From: Dokdonia pacifica
Lineage (GTDB): Bacteria; Bacteroidota; Bacteroidia; Flavobacteriales; Flavobacteriaceae
DNA: 64,000 bases
Assembly: GCF_900188275.1 (NCBI RefSeq)
Contig: NZ_FZNY01000005.1
Location: forward strand, 372,001-436,000
Direction: 5' to 3'
Shown here: positions 35,134-43,320 of the stretch, piece after piece
Layout: each line of letters begins with the position of its first letter
Numbering within the stretch: position 1 is the first letter of the stretch
The notes under the pieces: model-generated
What the model was told of the DNA's origin: nothing
Seen by the model: the letters and a program-made list of their open reading frames with translations, nothing else
Database searches by the model: none
Translations under genes and position numbers: made by a program

Positions 35134-37161
35134 TTAATTATTATTAAATCGTGTTATTCCTTCTTTTAACCAAGCTAAATATTCCTCAATATCAGGAGTA
35201 TAAGATACTGGCTTATTTAATTCTTTTTCGTCATGGTCTAGCAATACATAGTAAGGAGCGGCTAAAATACCATAACGTTCTATCTGAAAATTACTCCATT
35301 TATTTCCTACTGTTTTTATACGACGTCCTGAAGCACTAACGCCTTGTTCACTTTCTGGGAGTTCTTCTCTAGAGTCACCGTATAAAGAAATTAAAACAAT
35401 ATCATTACGTAAAACATTTAATACTTTAGGGTCTGACCATACGCGTTCTTCCATTCGTCTACAATTTATACAGGCATATCCCGTAAAATCTAAAAGAATC
35501 GTTTTATTTACCTTTTTTGCATAGGCAACTCCTGCATCATAATCTGTAAAAGATAATAAATCATGTGGCCCCAACTCTGCATGTTCTGGAATTTCTTCTT
35601 CTGAAGAAACGATAGAAGATTTACCACCTACACCATACGGAGATTCACTATTTTTCATAGGAGGAGGAAAACCACTTATCAATTTAAGAGGCGCTCCCCA
35701 TAGACCCGGTATCATATATACTACAAGACTTAATGTAGTTAATCCAAGTAAAAGACGTCCTACCGAGATATGATTTAAATCACTATCATGAGGTAACTTT
35801 AATTTCCCGAATAGATATACCGTTAGCCCTATCATGATAGCAATAATGATCGCTAAGAATATTTCGCGCTCTAAAATATTAGTTTGTGCAACAAGATCTG
35901 CATTTGATAAAAATTTAAATGCCAATGCTAACTCTAAAAACCCTAATACTACTTTTACAGTATTCAGCCATCCACCTGATTTTGGTAATGAGTTTAACCA
36001 ACCAGGAAACATCGCAAATAATGCAAATGGTAATGCTATAGCAGAAGAAAAACCTAACATACTTATGATAGGTGCTATTCCTCCTTTTGTTACAGATTCA
36101 ACAAGAGCAGTTCCAACGATAGGTCCTGTACAAGAAAAAGAAACAATAGCCAATGCCAATGCCATAAAGAAAATACCGATCAACCCTCCTCGATCTGCTT
36201 GTCGATCTACTTTATTTGCCCATGATTGCGGTAACATAATTTCAAATGCTCCCAAAAATGAAATAGCAAATACTACGAGTAAAACAAAAAACGCAATATT
36301 AAAAGGGACACTTGTAGAAACCTCAACAATGGCAGTTTCTCCAAAAATAGCTGTCACTGCAAGTCCTAATACTACATATATAAGTATAATAGATAAGCCA
36401 TATATAATGGCATTTTTAATTCCTTGCGCACGTGATTTGCTCTGTTTTGTAAAAAAGCTCACGGTCATGGGTATCATAGGAAATACACATGGTGTTAAGA
36501 GTGCTGTAAACCCACCTAAAAAAGATAGAAAAAATATGAGCCATAGCCCTTTTTTATCTTCATTTTGATCATCATCATCATCGTCTATTACCTTTTCTTT
36601 TTTAGCTGTATTTGTATCGGTTCCGTATTCCTGAAATGCAGTAAAATTATCAAAAATAACCACCTTGTTATTTACTAAGTCATGTACTACATTAAACTCT
36701 TGATTGATACAAACTTCTTTACAGGTTTGATGTTTTATTATCGATTTTACAAAGGGTGTATTTGGATCGTTAAGCGTAATCTTTTGAGATAATCGTCCTG
36801 TATCTTTCCAAAAAACCTCATCTACTCCAAAAATCTCGCTATACTCTCTATGAGTAGGACTTTCGACTGCGTTTCCTTCTAATATATAAGTGGCATTACT
36901 TTTAGGAAAAAACTCAAATCGCAAAGGATTTGGTCCATCTTCAGGAGTAAACTGGCTATATACATGCCAATCCTTTTCTATAACAACATTATAGTGTAAA
37001 ATATATTCTGTATCTGAAATTTTTTCAATTTCTCCAGACCATTTCACAGGGTCAAACTTCTGACCACCTCCAAAGCCTTGTCTATCGCCAAACCCTTGAG
37101 CCATCGCAAGTGTTGCGGTAAGTATAAATACTCCGAGGAGTGTAAGCGTTTTACGCATCAT
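35134..37161 (-). CDS. dsbD: Thiol:disulfide interchange protein DsbD-like
   Basis: A 675-aa inner-membrane protein that passes electrons from cytoplasmic thioredoxin to periplasmic disulfides. A signal peptide is followed by a DsbD N-terminal-like domain (to about 185) with CKEVC. Next come a hydrophobic core of about eight TM helices (about 205-510) carrying the conserved Cys of TPCVFPMIPM and FSCTGPIVG, and a C-terminal thioredoxin domain with CINC in DFTGYACINCRRMEE. An Asp-rich linker (DDDDDD) precedes the TM core. It overlaps tilS by four bases, an arrangement of convenience rather than function. Confidence 0.93.
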   Translation of the reverse strand: MMRKTLTLLGVFILTATLAMAQGFGDRQGFGGGQKFDPVKWSGEIEKISDTEYILHYNVVIEKDWHVYSQFTPEDGPNPLRFEFFPKSNATYILEGNAVESPTHREYSEIFGVDEVFWKDTGRLSQKITLNDPNTPFVKSIIKHQTCKEVCINQEFNVVHDLVNNKVVIFDNFTAFQEYGTDTNTAKKEKVIDDDDDDQNEDKKGLWLIFFLSFLGGFTALLTPCVFPMIPMTVSFFTKQSKSRAQGIKNAIIYGLSIILIYVVLGLAVTAIFGETAIVEVSTSVPFNIAFFVLLVVFAISFLGAFEIMLPQSWANKVDRQADRGGLIGIFFMALALAIVSFSCTGPIVGTALVESVTKGGIAPIISMLGFSSAIALPFALFAMFPGWLNSLPKSGGWLNTVKVVLGFLELALAFKFLSNADLVAQTNILEREIFLAIIIAIMIGLTVYLFGKLKLPHDSDLNHISVGRLLLGLTTLSLVVYMIPGLWGAPLKLISGFPPPMKNSESPYGVGGKSSIVSSEEEIPEHAELGPHDLLSFTDYDAGVAYAKKVNKTILLDFTGYACINCRRMEERVWSDPKVLNVLRNDIVLISLYGDSREELPESEQGVSASGRRIKTVGNKWSNFQIERYGILAAPYYVLLDHDEKELNKPVSYTPDIEEYLAWLKEGITRFNNN

Positions 37162-38498
37162 ATTGCATATGTTATTTTTAGTAGTTTTTTTGTATCCTCT
37201 TGCGCACTATATCTTCTATCAGAACGATACCCTAGTATCCAAATAATTCCTTTTTGGTCACATAACAACCAGGTATTTTCTTTGGCTACCAAAGATAGCT
37301 TTTCATCTTTAAAAAATTTACTCAATTTCTTTTTCCCTTGCATTCCTGAAGGATAAAAGAAATCACCTTCTTTCCAACGGCGTACAGTCATTGGAAATTG
37401 TACTTTAGAAAGGTCTACATATATCTCAGTATCTAAGACAGTTGCAATAGCATCTACCCCAGCAAATGACAACCTTCCATAATCGCCTTGATGTTCTTGT
37501 ATGTCTTCCTTTATTAGAAAAGAAGTCGTTTTATTTCTTTCTTCTTTACGATAAGGGTAAAGTTGTAATGTGGTTCGGTCTTTTAGTAGTCGATGTGTAT
37601 CCGAAAAAAGTTGTTTGCCCGATTGCGCTTCTAGTAAATGATACACATCTTCCCAAGCAGTAAATCCATAATCCTTATACAATACATAAAGTACAGCATG
37701 AGGAGTTGGATGCGCTTTTAATTTAGGAATGTCTACACAGATAGCACGAGGTCCTATTAAACTATCCAACGGATAGAAATATCGGTCCTTCAGTTCTTGC
37801 TCATATACATTTAATAAGCTCACCGATTGTTGTACATGCGTTACTGTTTTTTCTGCCGTGTGTAGTATATCTGGTCGTATTTTTTCTAGTTCAGGGATAA
37901 CATGATGACGGATCGCATTACGTACATATGCATCAGAAGCATTACTACTATCTTCACGCCATGTAATTTGATGCGCTTGTGCATATTCATAAATACGCTT
38001 TCGCGAAAACGGTAACAGCAACCTCAACACATTCCCAGAAATAGCCGGTATTCCACTCAAACCATCTATTCCTGTACCTCGAGTTATATTAATCAGCAGT
38101 GTTTCTAGATTATCATTACTATGGTGTGCTGTCAGTATATAATCGTATCCTTCAGCGGCAGTGAGTTCTTTAAACCAAGTATACCTTAAATCGCGAGCTG
38201 CCATTTGGGTAGAGATGGTATGTTTTTTTGCGTAAGCGGATGTATCAAAACTCTTCTCGTAATACGAAAGCGTGTTTTCTGCAGCAAGCGCCTTTACAAA
38301 ACGCGCATCTTCATCACTTTCTTCTCCTCGTAAGTTAAAATTACAGTGTGCAATCCCTATATCTAATCCAGATGATATACAAAGGTGTACCAAAACAGTA
38401 CTGTCTAATCCTCCACTTACGGTAGCTAGTAATTTTGTATTCTCTGTGAGGAAAGGAAATTGTTTTTTTAGATGTGATTGAAACGCATCAAGGAGCAT
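37158..38498 (-). CDS. tilS: tRNA(Ile)-lysidine synthase
   Basis: TilS converts the wobble C34 of the minor tRNA-Ile(CAU) to lysidine, an essential step for reading AUA. The 446-aa protein has the PP-loop ATVSGGLDSTVL (about 26-37), a LTAHHSNDNLETLLINITRGTG substrate-binding segment and the C-terminal TilS domains (VRRWKEGDFFYPSGMQGKKKLSKFF). It is followed by dsbD with a four-base overlap. The palindrome at 37999-38008 is read as FSRKRIY. Confidence 0.95.
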   Translation of the reverse strand: MLLDAFQSHLKKQFPFLTENTKLLATVSGGLDSTVLVHLCISSGLDIGIAHCNFNLRGEESDEDARFVKALAAENTLSYYEKSFDTSAYAKKHTISTQMAARDLRYTWFKELTAAEGYDYILTAHHSNDNLETLLINITRGTGIDGLSGIPAISGNVLRLLLPFSRKRIYEYAQAHQITWREDSSNASDAYVRNAIRHHVIPELEKIRPDILHTAEKTVTHVQQSVSLLNVYEQELKDRYFYPLDSLIGPRAICVDIPKLKAHPTPHAVLYVLYKDYGFTAWEDVYHLLEAQSGKQLFSDTHRLLKDRTTLQLYPYRKEERNKTTSFLIKEDIQEHQGDYGRLSFAGVDAIATVLDTEIYVDLSKVQFPMTVRRWKEGDFFYPSGMQGKKKLSKFFKDEKLSLVAKENTWLLCDQKGIIWILGYRSDRRYSAQEDTKKLLKITYAI

Positions 38499-38509
38499 AC
38501 TAAACGATC

Positions 38510-38692
38510 TTAAACTCTTCCTTTAAGGGCATTAAACACCCATGCAATGGCAAAAAAGCCAAAACCAACTGCGGCAAAGCCCCATCCGGCAACATCATCA
38601 TATCTAAAAGCTCCTAAAGCAATAAGTGCTAGTCCAACTACAATCATTATAAAGGTAGCCCAAGCGAGCACCGTATTCTTATTCATTCCCAT
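38510..38692 (-). CDS. Small two-TM membrane protein, CAL67264-like
   Basis: Sixty residues with two TM helices (about 8-28 and 33-54) and the ending FNALKGRV. This resembles the conserved Flavobacterial CAL67264 family of unknown function. It lies 11 bases upstream of tilS and is probably cotranscribed. MGMN could start at either Met. Confidence 0.78.
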   Translation of the reverse strand: MGMNKNTVLAWATFIMIVVGLALIALGAFRYDDVAGWGFAAVGFGFFAIAWVFNALKGRV

Positions 38693-38917
38693 AGATTCAA
38701 TTTAAGTTGTTCAGCAATTATAAGAATAATTGTCATAACAAGGGATCGAAATACAAATATCGACTAAATTTCATAAACGTGAGGAAGAGAAAGCTATAAG
38801 GTTTTCGTAAATTCGAACATTATTTTACGTCTTATCCATTTTAACAAAAAAATAAGGCGTTTTTAAAAACATTATTTTTAATATACCTACCTATATAAAA
38901 AAGCGTATTTCAGTACT

Positions 38918-40546
38918 ATGGATATAAAATTCAATAAAAACGAAGATCATAATAAACTCTTACTTTCTGATTTAAAAAGAAAACTTGCAAAAGTAAAATT
39001 GGGTGGCGGTGAAAAGCGTATTGAAAAACATCATTCTAAAGGAAAACTAACGGCACGAGAACGAATAGACTACCTAGTAGACGATCCAAAAAAATGCATC
39101 GAAATAGGTGCTTTTGCTGGTGAAGGAATGTATGAAGAACATGGTGGCTGCCCTAGTGGTGGTGTGGTTATAAAAATTGGATACGTATCTGGAAAGCAAT
39201 GTATTGTTGTTGCTAATGATGCTACTGTAAAAGCAGGCGCTTGGTTTCCAATCACTGGAAAGAAAAATTTACGAGCACAAGAAATTGCAATAGAAAATAA
39301 ATTACCTATTATTTATCTTGTAGATAGTGCAGGAGTATATCTTCCTATGCAAGATGAAATCTTTCCAGACAAAGAGCATTTTGGGCGTATTTTTAGAAAT
39401 AATGCTGTAATGAGCAGTATGGGTATTACTCAAATTTCTGCGGTTATGGGTAGTTGTGTTGCTGGAGGTGCCTACCTTCCTATCATGAGTGATGAAGCAC
39501 TTATTGTAGATAAAACAGGGAGTATTTTTCTTGCTGGAAGTTACCTTGTAAAAGCGGCAATTGGTGAGACGATAGATAATGAAACATTAGGAGGTGCAAC
39601 AACGCATTGTGAAATAAGCGGTGTAACAGATTACAAAGCAAAAGATGATAAGGATGCTTTGGATACCATTAAAAAATTAATGGATAAAATAGGAGATTAT
39701 ACAAAAGCAGGATATAACCGTAAAGAGGCTGCACTTCCTAAAGAAAATCCTGATGAAATTTTTGGTATTCTTCCAGCTTCCAGAGCCGATCAATATGATA
39801 TGCGTGAAATCATCAAACGTCTTGTAGATCATTCTGAGTTTGATGAATATAAAGAAGGATATGGACAAAGTATTCTTACTGGATATGCTCGTATAGATGG
39901 TTGGGCTGTGGGTATAGTAGCAAATCAGCGTAAGTTGGTGAAAACTAAAAAAGGTGAAATGCAGTTTGGCGGTGTGATTTATTCTGATAGCGCCGATAAA
40001 GCAACTCGTTTTATAGCCAATTGTAATCAAAAGAAAATTCCATTGGTATTTTTACAAGATGTTACCGGATTTATGGTAGGTAGTAAAAGTGAGCATGGAG
40101 GTATTATAAAAGACGGTGCAAAAATGGTAAATGCAGTATCAAATAGTGTAGTGCCTAAGTTTACTATTGTTATTGGAAATTCCTATGGTGCTGGTAATTA
40201 TGCCATGTGTGGTAAAGCTTATGATCCTAGACTTATAGCTGCTTGGCCAAGTGCAGAGCTTGCTGTGATGAGTGGTAATTCTGCAGCCAAAGTATTATTA
40301 CAAATAGAAACGGCTTCTCTTAAAAAACAAGGAAAAGAAATTACTCCAGAAGTTGAAAAAGAATTATACGATAAGATCAAAGCACGTTATGACGAGCAAA
40401 TCTCTCCGTATTATGCGGCTTCACGTATTTGGACAGATGGTGTTATAGATCCTAGAGATACAAGAAAATGGATTTCTATGGGAATTGAAGCTGCAGACCA
40501 TGCTCCTATCGAAAAGCCTTTTAATTTAGGCGTTATTCAAGTTTAA
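38918..40546 (+). CDS. Acyl-CoA carboxylase beta (carboxyltransferase) subunit, methylcrotonyl-CoA type
   Basis: A 542-aa carboxyltransferase that moves CO2 from carboxybiotin to an acyl-CoA. Both crotonase-fold halves are present, with SSMGITQISAVMGSCVAGGAYLPIM in the N-half and IVIGNSYGAGNYAMCGKAYDPRL in the C-half. The sequence style (HFGRIFRNNAVMSS, GSIFLAGSYLVKAA.GE) resembles methylcrotonyl-CoA carboxylase of leucine breakdown more than propionyl-CoA carboxylase, but this is a judgement. No biotin carboxylase subunit is adjacent, so the partner must be elsewhere. It stands alone with its own terminator. Confidence 0.88.
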   Translation: MDIKFNKNEDHNKLLLSDLKRKLAKVKLGGGEKRIEKHHSKGKLTARERIDYLVDDPKKCIEIGAFAGEGMYEEHGGCPSGGVVIKIGYVSGKQCIVVANDATVKAGAWFPITGKKNLRAQEIAIENKLPIIYLVDSAGVYLPMQDEIFPDKEHFGRIFRNNAVMSSMGITQISAVMGSCVAGGAYLPIMSDEALIVDKTGSIFLAGSYLVKAAIGETIDNETLGGATTHCEISGVTDYKAKDDKDALDTIKKLMDKIGDYTKAGYNRKEAALPKENPDEIFGILPASRADQYDMREIIKRLVDHSEFDEYKEGYGQSILTGYARIDGWAVGIVANQRKLVKTKKGEMQFGGVIYSDSADKATRFIANCNQKKIPLVFLQDVTGFMVGSKSEHGGIIKDGAKMVNAVSNSVVPKFTIVIGNSYGAGNYAMCGKAYDPRLIAAWPSAELAVMSGNSAAKVLLQIETASLKKQGKEITPEVEKELYDKIKARYDEQISPYYAASRIWTDGVIDPRDTRKWISMGIEAADHAPIEKPFNLGVIQV

Positions 40547-40573
40547 ATTCAGATTACTCGACAACATTACAAA

Positions 40574-40606
40574 AAGCCGTCTAATTAGAAATTAATAAGA
40601 CGGCTT
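40574..40606 (+). terminator. Terminator candidate after the carboxylase gene
   Basis: AAGCCGTCT (40574-40582) pairs with AGACGGCTT (40598-40606) about 28 bases after the stop codon; the following T-run is weak (CTATAA). It could also act on the minus strand, after the lipoprotein gene, where A/T flanks are similar. Confidence 0.6.
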
Positions 40607-40649
40607 CTATAACTAAAAAGTAGTGGGTTAATAAATATAAAGTGGTGTT

Positions 40650-41357
40650 TTATGATCTTTCAAATTGTTGACCATCCAGAGTAAGAATATTCCCCGAAAT
40701 TGACCAAGTACTTGTAAATGCTGAGGGTGGATCGTTTTGCTCTCCAACGCAACTACTTACATCTGTTGGTGTAATGGTTATACTATTTCCCGAAATCGTA
40801 TAATTAAAATCTGTAATGATCCCTCCATTCATACAGATATCGTTACAATCTGCTTGAAAAACAGATCCGGAAGAACTTGAAGTGAAATTAAAGAAGTTTC
40901 CATCTCCATTAGCATTGGTACACTCTGTAGGTATTTGATTCCATCGACCTAAAATTTCATCTCCTCCTGTATTAGAGCTTGATCCCGATACAGTTGCAAA
41001 ACTATTTATCGTATCCCAGCTTACAGTATCACCATCGTTTACTATACCGTTTGTAAGAACTCTAGTCAGTTCAAGATCAATAAAACTAGAAAGTTCAAGT
41101 GCAGTTCCTCCTCGGTCTAAAACAACTTCTACACTTCTTGTTTCTCCTCTTTCTAAATCAAATAAGTTTGCTGTTTCTTCTCCTCCTATATCATTGCCAT
41201 CACTATCGCGAATTAAAGGAAACGAAACATCTTCATGTACAGAGTTCCATGTAAATATCAAGTCGATTGTTATTGGACCTGAATCGTCATCTGAACATGA
41301 ATTAAACAAATTTGCACATATAAGTAGCACAAAAAATAAACTAATTTTTTTCATCAT
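40650..41357 (-). CDS. Lipoprotein with lipocalin-like domain
   Basis: A roughly 235-aa lipoprotein: MMKKISLFFVLLICANLFNSCSDDD has a lipobox ending in Cys, and the acidic SDDD that follows resembles the Bacteroidota surface-export signal. The C-terminal third (EILGRWNQIPTECTNANGDGN, then FNYTISGNSITITPTD and SISGNILTLDGQ) has the GRW and beta-strand pattern of lipocalin-like proteins. The frame extends 21 codons upstream to 41420, but that part is not signal-like. Function is unknown. Confidence 0.75.
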   Translation of the reverse strand: MMKKISLFFVLLICANLFNSCSDDDSGPITIDLIFTWNSVHEDVSFPLIRDSDGNDIGGEETANLFDLERGETRSVEVVLDRGGTALELSSFIDLELTRVLTNGIVNDGDTVSWDTINSFATVSGSSSNTGGDEILGRWNQIPTECTNANGDGNFFNFTSSSSGSVFQADCNDICMNGGIITDFNYTISGNSITITPTDVSSCVGEQNDPPSAFTSTWSISGNILTLDGQQFERS

Positions 41358-41534
41358 AATTAATTTTGAAGATTTAAAGGCGTAAAAATCGTAGTTGTAA
41401 AGAGTACTTAAAATACCCATTACTAGGCATTTTTATACATTAGAATTTATGGCCTATATTGTAAATCTTGACAGTTAGGAAAAGTATCAGTGTCCCAATA
41501 AAGTTTAAGGTATTTTAAAAGACTCCTTATAATA

Positions 41535-41546
41535 TTTCGCGAAAGC
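41535..41546. repeat. Palindrome family member, intergenic
   Basis: TTTCGCGAAAGC (core 41535-41544) about 80 bases upstream of the M23 peptidase gene; the left arm has decayed to ATA. Confidence 0.8.
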
Positions 41547-41616
41547 GGACAACATCATACTAAAACATATATTTCTGAGTTTTAATTTAGAAAAGGTTTG
41601 TATACATTAGCAGTCT

Positions 41617-43320
41617 ATGATTAAAAGGGGACTTCCAACTTATATTTTATATTTATTTTCTACGTTTTTTTGTTTTGCACAAACAGATATACCTACAGAT
41701 TATTTTACAAATCCGTTAGAGATACCGCTTGTTATGGCGGGTACTTTTGGAGAACTACGAAGTAATCATTTCCATAGTGGATTGGATATTAAAACACAAC
41801 GCAAGGAAGGGCTAAAAGTATACGCCACTGCAACGGGTTATGTAAGCCGAATTAAAATTTCTCACTACGGATATGGGAAAGCGCTCTACATACAACACCC
41901 GAATGGTTATACAACAGTATATGCACATCTCAAGAAATTTAGCCCAGAAATAGAAGCATATATAAAGGAGAAGCAGTATAAGAAAGAACGTTATGAAATT
42001 GAAGTGTTTCCTACCTCAGGTACTTTGACAGTTACTCAAGGAGACCTAATTGCTTATAGCGGAAATACAGGCGGTAGTGGCGGACCTCATCTACATTATG
42101 AAATTCGAGATGCTAATGCCAGACCTATGAATCCCTTTTTATTTGGGATTGATGTAGCAGATCATAAACCACCAAAAATCACAAAAGCATTTGCCTATCC
42201 ATTAGATGAAAACTCTTATATAAATAGTGCTCAAAAACCTGTCGAACTTAGAGTAAGAATGCAAAAAGACAGCACCTATATTACTGAAAAAATCAAAGCC
42301 CAGGGAAATATAGGTTTTGGTATAAGTACCATAGATCAACAAGATGGTGCAACTAATAAAAATGGTATTTATCAAATTCAAACTACCGTAAACGGGGAAG
42401 AAAACTTCTTACTTTCCATGGATAAATTTTCTTTTGCCGAAACACGCTATCTCAATAGAATGATTGATTACGGACGTTATATCAAAAAGAGAAATAGGGT
42501 TCAGAAATTATTTATAGAAAAAAACAATCCGCTTAGTATTTATAAAAACCATGTAGATAATGGTGTTCTTACCATCAATGATAGCTTGTCTTATCAATAT
42601 GGCATAAAAATAAAAGATTATGCAGGAAATGTGACAGCTATTAATGTTCCTATTGTTGGAAAAATAGATACACTAGCAACACCTAATCCACCTATTGCTA
42701 CAGATAATTATGCCTATTCAGATCAGCCTTTTTCATTTACAGATGGTAAGTTTTCTGTTTATATTCCAAAAGGTGCTTTATATGATCATACATTTCTGAA
42801 TCTAACATCAAGTTCTGATACACTTCATTTTCATAATGAAGAGACTCCTTTACACAAAAATGCTATTATCAGCTACGATCTTTCGGCTTACAGCGGAGAG
42901 GATAGAGAAAAACTATATTTAGGGAGATTGAACCGTAAGGGGAATGATATATATTATACGAGTACAAGAATTAAGGATAATGCACTCACAACTGCTACCA
43001 GAACTTTCGGAAAATATACCATAGGAATGGATAAAACCCCTCCAGTTATTACACCAAAGAATGTAGCTAATGGGAGGTGGATGTCTAAGTATCGCTACCT
43101 TAAATTTAAGATTGAAGATGCCAAAAGTGGCATAAGAGGATATCGTGCTACCGTAAATGGTAAATTTATCCTGATGGAATATGATTATAAAACTAATACC
43201 TTAGTACACGATTTTAATGATAATATCGTTACTGATACAGAAAATAACTTAAAACTAATCGTCACCGATAATGTAGGAAATAGTACTACATTTGAGACAA
43301 CATTTTTTAGAAAAAAATAA
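41617..43320 (+). CDS. M23 (LytM-type) zinc metallopeptidase, secreted
   Basis: A 567-aa periplasmic or surface peptidoglycan hydrolase. The signal peptide ends near Ala21 (FFCFAQ). The M23 domain is at the N-terminus (about 35-175) with Zn ligands His53 and Asp57 in HFHSGLD, His104 in YAHL and His158/His160 in PHLHYEI. The remaining about 390 residues are beta-rich with no recognised domain (KITKAFAYPLDENSY onward, ending VGNSTTFETTFF). The downstream TonB receptor gene starts inside the last 29 bases, so they are probably cotranscribed. Confidence 0.9.
   Translation: MIKRGLPTYILYLFSTFFCFAQTDIPTDYFTNPLEIPLVMAGTFGELRSNHFHSGLDIKTQRKEGLKVYATATGYVSRIKISHYGYGKALYIQHPNGYTTVYAHLKKFSPEIEAYIKEKQYKKERYEIEVFPTSGTLTVTQGDLIAYSGNTGGSGGPHLHYEIRDANARPMNPFLFGIDVADHKPPKITKAFAYPLDENSYINSAQKPVELRVRMQKDSTYITEKIKAQGNIGFGISTIDQQDGATNKNGIYQIQTTVNGEENFLLSMDKFSFAETRYLNRMIDYGRYIKKRNRVQKLFIEKNNPLSIYKNHVDNGVLTINDSLSYQYGIKIKDYAGNVTAINVPIVGKIDTLATPNPPIATDNYAYSDQPFSFTDGKFSVYIPKGALYDHTFLNLTSSSDTLHFHNEETPLHKNAIISYDLSAYSGEDREKLYLGRLNRKGNDIYYTSTRIKDNALTTATRTFGKYTIGMDKTPPVITPKNVANGRWMSKYRYLKFKIEDAKSGIRGYRATVNGKFILMEYDYKTNTLVHDFNDNIVTDTENNLKLIVTDNVGNSTTFETTFFRKK

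Noticed and set aside
35834-36568. 244-aa plus-strand frame inside dsbD
   Set aside because: It is a frame shadow; dsbD on the opposite strand has full domain support and the frame has low-complexity composition.
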